Assembly: GCF_000488255.1 (NCBI RefSeq)
Contig: NZ_KI530754.1
Location: 620,001 to 684,000, forward strand
Direction: 5' to 3'
From: Acinetobacter indicus CIP 110367
GTDB lineage: Bacteria; Pseudomonadota; Gammaproteobacteria; Pseudomonadales; Moraxellaceae
DNA length: 64,000 nucleotides
Shown here: piece after piece, positions 38,062 to 46,118 of the stretch
Layout: each line of letters begins with the position of its first letter
How positions within the stretch are numbered: position 1 is the first letter of the stretch
Translations under genes and position numbers: made by a program
Notes under the pieces: model-generated
Told to the model about the DNA's origin: nothing
What the model saw: the letters and a program-made list of their open reading frames with translations, nothing else
Databases searched by the model: none

Positions 38062-39995
38062 AGTTGCTCCCCTTGTAGTTGCTGCAATGTGCCTAGTAAA
38101 TGTGCCGCACTAAAGCTTCCGGTCAAGCGCAACTCACGCTGCTCCTGATGCGCTGCATTTAAAAATATAAAGGTGGGTGGACCGAGGATTTGCCATTCTT
38201 TTAGCAGCTCATCCTGACTTGGATGATAGTGGGTCAGGTCTAATTTGATACGAACCACATTTTGTAAAGCCGTCTGGACATCACTACGTGGAATCACTTC
38301 CTTTTCAATCGGTTGACAGGCCACACACCAGTCCGCATACACATCAATTACCACTGGCTGTGCAGGATGTTTGGCTAAAACCTGTCGCAATTGTGCGGCT
38401 GTACTGACCTTCTGCCATTCAAGCCGTGATTCCACATGGGCGACCTGTACCTGACTCCAGACATGATAGAGCTGCATGCCTCCTGCAAAGACCAGTAAAC
38501 CACTGAGCAGCATCAGGACTATTTTCGATACAGACCGATGCACATGGGGCAGCATCTTGAACAAGAAGTAGCCTGAACAGGTGATCAGTACTACACCCAA
38601 AAGGCTCAGGTATAAAATGCCGGGCAATAGGGGGCGGGCAAAATACAAGGCCAGGGCCAGCATGACAAAGCCAAAACTAAACTTCAGGCGATCCATCCAG
38701 ATGCCAGGTTTGGGTAAAAGATGGGACCCAAATACAGCTGCGATAAATAGTGGCAAGCCCAGCCCAAGGCCTAAGACAAACAGATAGCTGGCACCCAAAA
38801 TCGGTTGATTAAGCTGAGACACATAGATTAAGGCACCGGCCAACGGTGCACTCATACATGGCCCGACAATCAGTGCCGCGATCATGCCCATGAGACCAGC
38901 ACCAATCAGCGTGCCACCCTTCTGCTTTTGCTGCCATTGATCCAGCCGCTGTAACATGCCTTGAGGTAAGGACAGCTGAAATACTCCGAACAGATTAAGC
39001 GCGAACAAAACAAACAGAATGCTGAAAATACTGATGAATATCGGACTTTGAAACCAGCGCTGAAAACTGTAACCGAGCTGTGCCACAGCAAGTCCTATGA
39101 CCGCATAGACCAGTGCCATACCCAAAACAAAGACCAGCGCAATCAGTGCAGCACGGTAGCCCCGGTGCTGCTGAACCAGAATTCCCGTTAAAATTGGAAT
39201 TAAAGGTAAAGAACACGGTAAAAATGCCAGCAGAATGCCAAGCCCGAGAAAAATCAGAGCATTAATCAACAGACCTTGTTTCGACAGCAAACTTAAAAAA
39301 TACTGGTCATTGTTCCACTGGTCATTCATGCCTGCTGATGAAGTTTGATTTTTAGGGTCTGTAATAAGCTGGTCGTTTTTCTCTGTTAATTCCACCTCAG
39401 GCTGCACGACAGGGTCGGAAACTGCAGCGACTTGCACTTTCTCCACCTTTTCTTCAGCCAGTGCTTGATCTGTACTTTGAGTTTGCCCTATAGCTTGGAG
39501 CTCATCTTTCTGAGTAGTCAAAATCTTTTCGTTTGCTTCTGGCTGTGTAGTGCTGGCCAGCAGCTTTTGAGGCTTGCTCAAGTTTTGCGCTGGAAATAAA
39601 CCATCTGCATCAGTTTTTACTGTGGTGCGTTGCACCGGATAACATAAACCGCTTTCTGCACAGCCCTGCCACTGCACCGCAAACTGCTGGTTGGGCTGGA
39701 CATTCATATTGGTTTTGACTTGCCCATAATGCACCTGAGTCAAACCGAAATTGGGATCATCTTTGTCTTCAGGTTTGGGCAATGCCAACTTGACTGGGGT
39801 CTGCTGATGAGACACTTTAAGCTGGTCATGATACAGATAATAACCCTCTGCGATTTTCCAGCTAAGCTCTGCCTGATCCTGACTTGTAGAAACCACCTGA
39901 AACTGAAAAGCCTGATCCGGTGGTAAAAAGTCTGCATGTGCAGTTCCCGTCATGATTCCACCGCCGATCACGGCACCCAATATCCACTTCAACAT
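38058..39995 (-). CDS. dsbD: Thiol:disulfide interchange protein DsbD
   Basis: A 645-aa three-part electron carrier: signal peptide (MLKWILGAVIGGGIMTGTAHA); the DsbD-alpha domain with CAESGLCYP; a Lys/Gln/Val-rich linker (about 145-230); eight membrane spans with FLPCSLPL and VGPCMSAPL cysteines; and a C-terminal thioredoxin domain with YADWCVACQ. It carries electrons from cytoplasmic thioredoxin to periplasmic isomerases. It is transcribed first in the unit and is divergent from a two-component system that may control it. Confidence 0.93.
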   Translation of the reverse strand: MLKWILGAVIGGGIMTGTAHADFLPPDQAFQFQVVSTSQDQAELSWKIAEGYYLYHDQLKVSHQQTPVKLALPKPEDKDDPNFGLTQVHYGQVKTNMNVQPNQQFAVQWQGCAESGLCYPVQRTTVKTDADGLFPAQNLSKPQKLLASTTQPEANEKILTTQKDELQAIGQTQSTDQALAEEKVEKVQVAAVSDPVVQPEVELTEKNDQLITDPKNQTSSAGMNDQWNNDQYFLSLLSKQGLLINALIFLGLGILLAFLPCSLPLIPILTGILVQQHRGYRAALIALVFVLGMALVYAVIGLAVAQLGYSFQRWFQSPIFISIFSILFVLFALNLFGVFQLSLPQGMLQRLDQWQQKQKGGTLIGAGLMGMIAALIVGPCMSAPLAGALIYVSQLNQPILGASYLFVLGLGLGLPLFIAAVFGSHLLPKPGIWMDRLKFSFGFVMLALALYFARPLLPGILYLSLLGVVLITCSGYFLFKMLPHVHRSVSKIVLMLLSGLLVFAGGMQLYHVWSQVQVAHVESRLEWQKVSTAAQLRQVLAKHPAQPVVIDVYADWCVACQPIEKEVIPRSDVQTALQNVVRIKLDLTHYHPSQDELLKEWQILGPPTFIFLNAAHQEQRELRLTGSFSAAHLLGTLQQLQGEQL

Positions 39996-40103
39996 CCAGC
40001 TGATCTCCTCCTGTTAGGACTGCATTATTGAAAAACTAAAATTAAGACAACATTAACAGCCCAAATCATTTATAAAATAATGGCAGTTTGATCAGGATGT
40101 TCT

Positions 40104-40778
40104 ATGTTTATTGTATTGGTTGAGGAGGATCCCTATATCGCACAGAGCATTTGTGCTGCTCTGAACTATTTGAATATTTCAGTGGAGCATGTCAGTCACG
40201 CACGTGCTGCAGATTATTTTATCCGGCATAGTGCTGTCGATTTGTGTTTACTGGATTTAGGCCTGCCGGATCAGGATGGCCTGGACTTGCTGCACAGCTG
40301 GCGACGCGACCAGATTGATCTCCCGGTACTGGTATTGACGGCACGGCTGCGGACCGATCAGTGTGTTCAGGCCCTGAATGCCGGTGCCGATGACTACCTG
40401 ACCAAACCCTTTGAGCTGGAGGAACTGATTGCCCGGATTCATGCCCTCACCCGTCGCCACCGCGGCTTTGCCTCGAATACACTGCAATTTGATGACCTGG
40501 TTCTGAATCGGGATACCCAGACTGTGACCTACCAAGACCAGGCCGTGAGTTTATCTCGCCGTGAATTCAGCCTGCTGGAAACCCTGATGAGCCACCCCAA
40601 CCAGATCCTGAAAAATGAACAGCTTATTGACAAGCTCTATGGTTTTCAGGACGCTATCGAGAGCAATGCCCTGAATGTACACATTTATCACCTGAGACAA
40701 AAACTACATCCAGACTTGATTCAGACCGTTCGTGGTGTGGGCTATATTTTCAAACCGTTTGAGCATCGTCATGTTTAA
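40104..40778 (+). CDS. OmpR/PhoB-family response regulator
   Basis: A 224-aa regulator. The receiver domain has EED acidic pocket (residues 7-9), phospho-acceptor Asp51 (LLDLGLPDQDG) and Lys in DDYLTKPFE; the winged-helix C-terminal domain ends with LRQKLHPDLIQTVRGVGYIF. The stop overlaps the kinase start by 8 bases. It diverges from dsbD and most likely controls the disulfide module; the signal is unknown, copper or oxidants being plausible. Confidence 0.92.
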   Translation: MFIVLVEEDPYIAQSICAALNYLNISVEHVSHARAADYFIRHSAVDLCLLDLGLPDQDGLDLLHSWRRDQIDLPVLVLTARLRTDQCVQALNAGADDYLTKPFELEELIARIHALTRRHRGFASNTLQFDDLVLNRDTQTVTYQDQAVSLSRREFSLLETLMSHPNQILKNEQLIDKLYGFQDAIESNALNVHIYHLRQKLHPDLIQTVRGVGYIFKPFEHRHV

Positions 40779-42156
40779 GCACAGCTTGAAATGGCGTTTG
40801 GCCATGAGTCTTTTGGCCGTGTTTATTGTGCTATGGAGTGCGGTATTTTCATGGCTGTATATTGACCTGAAACAACGTTTACAAGACACGCTGGATCAAC
40901 GCCTATCGGCATCTGCGCAAATGGTTGCCCGGCTGATTCAGCAGTTACCGCTGGATAGTCTGGGGGATGCAACCTTATCCAAATTAGCCAAGAATGATGA
41001 TGCAAACCAGTTAATTGCCTGTGAAGTCTCGCTTTTTAGCTCTGACATCTCGGTAGGCAATCAGGTGATTGCCAAAACACGCGGTGCCCCCAAAAATTTA
41101 AGCCGACAACCAGAAGGATTCAGCACCTGGCAGCAGGGTGATACGGAATGGCGCAGTTATGTCCTGCGTCGTGGTGATATTCAGGTGGTGGCGGCAGAAC
41201 GTATGTTCTTGAGGGATACCTTACTACAGCAGATTTTGCAGTCCGTACTGGTTCCCTTGGTCTTCTCACTGCTGATCTGTATTGTTCTGATCATCTTTAT
41301 TATCCGCAGACAGTTCCGGTCTTTGGATCAACTCAGTCAATATCTGAACCAGAAAAACCTTAGCTATTCAGAGGCGGCAGATTTTTTAATGCAGCTCAAG
41401 CCTGCAAGTATTCCTCAGGAAGTGCAGCCTTTTGTCAACAATTCCACGCAGTTGATTCAGAAACTCAATGACAGTCTGCAACAGGAAAAAGCCTTTAGTG
41501 CCTATGCTGCACATGAGTTACGCAGTCCCCTAACCGCAATTAAAACCCATGTACAACTGGCCCAGCTGATCGGTCAGCAGCAGAACCTGCCTGAATCCAT
41601 TCAGTACAATTTGCAGCAGGCCAATGAGAGTATCCGGCGTTATACGCTGTTACTCGAGCAGCTTTTATTGCTGACCCAATCAGAAAACAGTCTCCAGGAA
41701 ATGACTGAGACCATCTGGCTTCGCCCCACTCTTGAGAAGGTCCTCGCAGACTTAGGTACACGCTATCCAGAAATGAATGAAAAAATACAGGTGTACTGGG
41801 ACAGCCTGGGTGAAATTCAGCTGCCTGAATTTGTGCTGTATACCGTACTGAAAAATCTGCTTGAGAATGCACTGCTGCATGCACAGGCTGAACAGATCTG
41901 GATTTCCATGCAGTCTGGTTGCCTGGTGATTGAAGATGATGGACAACAACTGACAGCCGAAGATATTCAACATTTAGGACAACGCTTCTGGCGCAAATCT
42001 GCTCAGCAGCATGGCCATGGTTTAGGACTGGCATTAGTTAAAAGCTTGCTAGGCAATTATCAATACCATCTTGGATTTCAGCAGCGTGATCCTGTAGGAC
42101 TGATCGTTAGCATTCAGGAAGATACTTCAAAAGCGTCACGAGAATTTAAAAAATAA
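40771..42156 (+). CDS. Sensor histidine kinase (QseC/PmrB-like)
   Basis: A 461-aa membrane kinase. Two spans (about 12-32 and 155-180) enclose a periplasmic sensor domain of about 120 residues; then the H-box AYAAHELRSPLTAIKTHV, N-box LKNLLENALLHA and G-boxes IEDDGQQL and GHGLGLAL. A Cys in the sensor domain (LIACEVSL) could be redox-active. Start at 40771 overlaps the regulator gene; the longer in-frame ATG at 40732 lies within it. Confidence 0.92.
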   Translation: MFKHSLKWRLAMSLLAVFIVLWSAVFSWLYIDLKQRLQDTLDQRLSASAQMVARLIQQLPLDSLGDATLSKLAKNDDANQLIACEVSLFSSDISVGNQVIAKTRGAPKNLSRQPEGFSTWQQGDTEWRSYVLRRGDIQVVAAERMFLRDTLLQQILQSVLVPLVFSLLICIVLIIFIIRRQFRSLDQLSQYLNQKNLSYSEAADFLMQLKPASIPQEVQPFVNNSTQLIQKLNDSLQQEKAFSAYAAHELRSPLTAIKTHVQLAQLIGQQQNLPESIQYNLQQANESIRRYTLLLEQLLLLTQSENSLQEMTETIWLRPTLEKVLADLGTRYPEMNEKIQVYWDSLGEIQLPEFVLYTVLKNLLENALLHAQAEQIWISMQSGCLVIEDDGQQLTAEDIQHLGQRFWRKSAQQHGHGLGLALVKSLLGNYQYHLGFQQRDPVGLIVSIQEDTSKASREFKK

Positions 42157-42355
42157 CCCTTTGTTTTTAAAAACCTTTTTAATATTGAAAAATCTTGTAC
42201 TCATTTTTTCTCCAAATTAGATTTAGTGGATTAAATCTCAAAAAATATTTTGTTAAAATTACAGGGGGTTATAATTTATCGATTTGCAAGTTTGTTCTTA
42301 TATCATGCTAGAATTTCGTTATCTTAAAGAAGACACCCCCCCCTCTATTTAGAGC
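42157..42355. other. AT-rich spacer with att-like repeat, no gene seen
   Basis: Between the histidine kinase and an IS3 relic. It holds att-like repeat B (42212-42236) and a C-run (ACACCCCCCCCTC) near 42334. No ORF with coding character. Confidence 0.4.
42212..42236. repeat. att-like 25-bp repeat, copy B
   Basis: Matches copies A (28160) and C (44091) at 22 of 25 positions each, same orientation. It lies between the two-component system and the integrase gene. Confidence 0.6.
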
Positions 42356-42464
42356 TGAATAGCCACCACTCTCCTAGACAAATATCGTAGATTCTTTTTG
42401 CATAGGAGAGAACATTATGAGTGGACAACGCTATACCCCAGAATCTAAAAATGAAGCGGTTTAA
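42356..42464 (+). mobile_element. IS3-family insertion sequence remnant (left end and first codons of OrfA)
   Basis: Begins TGAATAGCCACCACTCTCC, which resembles the inverted end at 31148 (both finish CCTAGACA). Then AGGAGAG and ATG at 42417: MSGQRYTPESKNEAV and a TAA, where OrfA would go on. Only the first 15 codons survive. Confidence 0.7.
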
Positions 42465-42537
42465 TTAATTTTCTTGAAAAGATGGAGATGGCGTCAACTT
42501 AACTGAAACTATAACTTACTAATATTTATTCAATTAA

Positions 42538-43773
42538 TTACTCTACATTTTCATGCATTAATTGATCCAAATAATCAGACCATGCTTGCATCATTACTGT
42601 CCGTTCTTCCAAATATTTTGCACGGTTGTATGCTCGTCCATGCATATCACGAACCTGATGAGCTAACTGCTGCTCAATACGCTCAATAGGAAACTTCAAA
42701 ACCTCATCTAACAATGTTCTTGCGGTAGCCCTAAAGCCATGTCCTGTTGTCTCTCCATTTTCAAAGCCATACTGTTTCAATCGCTTATTAATCGTAGACT
42801 CACTAATCGTTTTGGACCTATCACGCATAGATACGAAACAATATTCTGTATATCCAGTAATGCAATACAATTCTTGGAACAGCTTCAAGACTTGATCAGA
42901 CAAAGGAACTATATGCTGTAGGGCTGTCTGATTTTTGGTCTTAGGCGGTGTATAACTCCATGTTCTATTTTCAAAATCGATATCTGCCCACTTTGCTGCA
43001 CGTAATTCTCCAGGACGCACAAATACATGGGGTAAGATTTTGACTACATAATCAATAGCAATATCCCCACGACCTGCGTGTTTATTGATATTCTTTAATA
43101 GTTGTCCTAGCTTTTGCTTATCAGTAATAGCCACTCGATGCTTTGTTTTACCCACCTTCAGAATACCGCTAATTTGGTCTGCAACGTTAAATTGACATAA
43201 ACCCAAAGCAATCGCATACCGAAACACCTGAGAAGCTTTACTTCTCATTCGCTTTGCAGAGTCATTTTTACCTTGTCGTTCATAAAGACGGCATACTTCT
43301 AAAATTTGGGATGGCGTGATCACATCGATTGGATACTCTCCAATGGCAGCATAAAGTTTATCCCAAACAAATTGATTTCTACGCTGTGTACTTGGCTCTA
43401 GCTCTTCAGTCTTACGATATTCATCTGCTATTGATTTAAAACTATTATTCTGAAATTGAGCCACTTCTTCTTGAGCCTGTCTTTTGAGCGCAGGATCAAT
43501 ATTTTGCGCCAGCATATCTCGATATTCATTACGTTTAATACGTGCACTAGCTAACGAGACCTCAGGATAAGTTCCTAAAGATATACTGTTACGCTTTTTA
43601 CTGATAGGCCGGGAATAATCTAACCGCCAATAGGCATATCCACTTTTATCAATGATAAAAAATAAGCCTTTGCCATCGGCGAGCTTAACTGGCGTTTTAA
43701 CGGATTGTTTTTTAAAAGTACTTAAAGCAGATTTAACTTGAGTATCTGTCAGATTCACAACAATTTTTGGCAT
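42538..43773 (-). CDS. Tyrosine recombinase/integrase (P4-type, DUF4102 N-terminus)
   Basis: A 411-aa integrase; ATG 43773 is preferred over an in-frame start at 43869 that lacks typical integrase sequence. An N-terminal arm-binding DUF4102 domain (VKLADGKGLFFIIDKSGYAYWRLDYSR) leads to a core-binding domain (about 105-200) and the catalytic domain with Arg in RPGELRAAKW, HGFRATART (H-x-x-R) and Tyr in HGRAYNRAKYLEER. It inserts and excises genomic islands. Att-like repeats B and C lie on its two sides; no tRNA gene is adjacent. Confidence 0.92.
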   Translation of the reverse strand: MPKIVVNLTDTQVKSALSTFKKQSVKTPVKLADGKGLFFIIDKSGYAYWRLDYSRPISKKRNSISLGTYPEVSLASARIKRNEYRDMLAQNIDPALKRQAQEEVAQFQNNSFKSIADEYRKTEELEPSTQRRNQFVWDKLYAAIGEYPIDVITPSQILEVCRLYERQGKNDSAKRMRSKASQVFRYAIALGLCQFNVADQISGILKVGKTKHRVAITDKQKLGQLLKNINKHAGRGDIAIDYVVKILPHVFVRPGELRAAKWADIDFENRTWSYTPPKTKNQTALQHIVPLSDQVLKLFQELYCITGYTEYCFVSMRDRSKTISESTINKRLKQYGFENGETTGHGFRATARTLLDEVLKFPIERIEQQLAHQVRDMHGRAYNRAKYLEERTVMMQAWSDYLDQLMHENVE

Positions 43774-43873
43774 TTTTACGGTAACTCTTTTCAGTAAATG
43801 TTGAATTACCGCAAAAATTACCGCAAAAAAAATTGAAAACCTAAAACGCCTTTGGATAGTATCGGACAATCCA

Positions 43874-44273
43874 GTTGCGTAAGTTATTTATTTTAAATGA
43901 TTTTCAGATAGCATCGGAAGGGATAAAACAAGAAAATGGTGCGCTCAGCGCGCACCGAACTCTGCTGCTATCATATTGTTTTACATTAATAAAAACAAAA
44001 GGCCATTGAGCTTTACCGTAAAAAATACCGTATAAATATTATTTACTTTTTTCAGATTGCTAATTTGAAATTTATTGACCAAATTTTGATCCAAATCAGA
44101 TTTAGTGTATTGAATCACTTAGAAATCTTGTTCAAATCCTAATTCAGGATTTGAAATGATGTACTGATTATATCAATATTAAAAGCACTATAAATAGCAA
44201 CGATATAACATAGCATTTTTTCAATATTCTTTTTTGATGTATCATTCTTTTAGACACATTCAGGGACAAGGTA
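43874..44273. other. Intergenic region with att-like repeat C
   Basis: 400 bp between the integrase start and the second short Fic gene. It contains repeat C and TTCAGGATTTGAAATG, also seen near copy A, and short repeats of TTACCG/TACCGTA (TTTACCGTAAAAAATACCGTA). The promoter of the Fic gene resembles that of its twin at 30.3 kb. Otherwise nothing is seen. Confidence 0.45.
44091..44115. repeat. att-like 25-bp repeat, copy C
   Basis: Same orientation as copies A and B; 22 of 25 positions match each. Located 180 bp before a Fic gene that is itself a copy of the one located 2.2 kb after repeat A. Confidence 0.6.
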
Positions 44274-45005
44274 ATGTTTGAAATTATTGATGATTTAAAA
44301 AATAAATTAGATCAGCATCGCCCCCTATCACCAGCAATAGTAAAAAATTTACAAGAAGATCTTATTGTACGATGGACCTATCATTCGAATGCAATTGAAG
44401 GCAATACACTTACATTGCTAGAAACAAAAGTCGTGTTAGAAGGCATAACTGTCGGTGGTAAGGCATTAAGAGAACACTTCGAGGCAATTAACCATAGAAA
44501 CGCTATTTATTACGTTGAAGATATTATTCGAAAAGAAGAACCATTTTCTGAATGGCAAATTCGCAATATCCATCAACTCATTTTAAAAAATATTGATGAT
44601 GATAATGCTGGCCGCTATCGCCAACAAAATGTCCTAATCTCTGGTGCCACGTCTACCCCGCCTGATTACACATTATTAAATGACAAGATGGCTCAGCTAG
44701 TTGATTGGTATAGTAATGACGCACATAAATTTCATCCTATCGAACGTGCAGCCAAAGTACATGCTGATTTTGTAGGTATTCATCCATTCATTGATGGCAA
44801 TGGCCGTACATCACGTCTATTGATGAATCTCGAATTGCTTAAAGCTAGTTATCCCCCTTGTGTAATAACAGTTGAAAACCGATTGGCCTACTATGAAGCC
44901 CTAGATCAATGGATGGCTTATGGAAAAACTGAAGCGTTTATCCAATTAGTCTCCGCAACTGTACTAGAAGGGTTTAAACCGTATCAAGTTGTTTTAAATC
45001 TTTAA
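44274..45005 (+). CDS. Fic-domain protein (copy 2 of a near-identical pair)
   Basis: A 243-aa class II Fic protein with SNAIEGN inhibitory motif and HPFIDGNGRTSR catalytic motif. It differs from the protein at 30355-31083 by scattered substitutions (for example IIDDLKNK for TIDDLKKK near the start) and one extra Asp in NIDDDNAGR. Many codons differ silently, so the duplication is not recent, or the copies came from different strains. It stands directly before the glycine-zipper operon. Confidence 0.88.
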   Translation: MFEIIDDLKNKLDQHRPLSPAIVKNLQEDLIVRWTYHSNAIEGNTLTLLETKVVLEGITVGGKALREHFEAINHRNAIYYVEDIIRKEEPFSEWQIRNIHQLILKNIDDDNAGRYRQQNVLISGATSTPPDYTLLNDKMAQLVDWYSNDAHKFHPIERAAKVHADFVGIHPFIDGNGRTSRLLMNLELLKASYPPCVITVENRLAYYEALDQWMAYGKTEAFIQLVSATVLEGFKPYQVVLNL

Positions 45006-45237
45006 AATAAAAAATAGCTTGTAATGTATCTTATATAACAATATCAAAAATAGGGGTAAACTATTAATTTCACCCCTACTGAATTTTAATTACCCTTTTA
45101 ATTCATAAACTTATTATCAATAACTCGAAATGAGAATATTGAAAATTATTCAAAAATATCGGATTACATTTTTACCAAAAATAATAATATACATGATACA
45201 TTAGACACAAAAATACATAAATATGTAAGAGGGAAAA
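45006..45237. promoter_or_regulatory. Promoter region of the glycine-zipper operon
   Basis: AT-rich 232 bp with ribosome site AGAGGG eight bases before ATG 45238. Boxes cannot be fixed with confidence. Confidence 0.4.
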
Positions 45238-46092
45238 ATGTTAAATGGCGATTTAAAAAAAAATGCTATTGCTCAATTTGAAGCTACAAAAAGCGCTTAT
45301 GAACACCTAGGACAAAAAGTAGGATTACAGTCTGAAAAATTAATGAACCTTCGTAAAAATGATGCTCATAACATTATTACTAGAATCGAAGCACTTTTTA
45401 GTGGTATCGCCAATAAACCTAAAGAGTTTGATAAAACATTCAGTGAATATAAAGCTGAATTTAAAGTTTTTAACGATATTCTCGATAAGATTAAGGAAAA
45501 CGCACGTCAAATTGATATACAGGCTGGCGGTACTGCTGGAGCTGGAGTAGCTGCTGGGGCTGGTGTTGTAGCTTTCGCCCCAACCGCAGCTATGGCAATT
45601 GCTACTACTTTTGGGACAGCATCTACAGGTACCGCTATTTCTGCTTTAGGAGGGGCAGCAGCTACTAATGCTGCCTTAGCTTGGTTAGGTGGAGGTGCTC
45701 TTGCTGCAGGTGGTGGTGGTATGGTTGCAGGCAATGCCTTATTAGCACTTGCAGGACCAGTAGGCTGGGCAATTGGCGGTACGGCATTAGTCGGAAGTGC
45801 ACTTTTTGCACGCAGTAGAAATGAGAAAATCGCTAAAGAAGCTGATGAAAAAAGAAAGGAAATCGAAGTTCTAAATAGACAGTTTAGAGCAGCATCTTTA
45901 GAAATAGAAAAACTTGCGGAAGAGACCCAAAAGCATATTGTGGGGATGCAATCCCAATTAAGTACATTAGATTCAACACTTATCACACTTGATTATAGTC
46001 AACTGGATAGTGGTCAGAAGGCACTTATGATTTCACTGAAAAATCATGTAGAGAGCTTATGTTTACTTATGAAAAAGAAAGTTGAACTCTAA
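45238..46092 (+). CDS. Glycine-zipper membrane protein flanked by coiled coils
   Basis: A 284-aa product that I do not recognise. A helical N-terminal part (1-95, Lys/Glu-rich) leads into a very Gly/Ala-rich hydrophobic centre (about 97-198: GAGVAAGAGVVAFAPTAAMA, then LGGGALAAGGGGMVAGNALL and GPVGWAIGG), followed by a charged coiled coil (about 200-284). There is no signal peptide. The GxxxG-dense centre surrounded by helices is the design of pore-forming or membrane-inserting helical hairpins, as in some toxins and dynamin-like or apolipoprotein-like proteins. First of three closely spaced genes. Confidence 0.75.
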   Translation: MLNGDLKKNAIAQFEATKSAYEHLGQKVGLQSEKLMNLRKNDAHNIITRIEALFSGIANKPKEFDKTFSEYKAEFKVFNDILDKIKENARQIDIQAGGTAGAGVAAGAGVVAFAPTAAMAIATTFGTASTGTAISALGGAAATNAALAWLGGGALAAGGGGMVAGNALLALAGPVGWAIGGTALVGSALFARSRNEKIAKEADEKRKEIEVLNRQFRAASLEIEKLAEETQKHIVGMQSQLSTLDSTLITLDYSQLDSGQKALMISLKNHVESLCLLMKKKVEL

Positions 46093-46118
46093 TTTAATTA
46101 AATCATCAGGCAATATTA

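Noticed and set aside
41540..42034. Long minus-strand frame within the histidine kinase
   Set aside because: The plus-strand frame has all kinase motifs; the antisense frame has none recognised.
45507..45986. Long minus-strand frame opposite the first glycine-zipper gene
   Set aside because: It arises from the Gly/Ala-rich GC-skewed coding strand and has an Ala/Pro-rich, unlikely composition; the plus-strand gene has a ribosome site and operon context.
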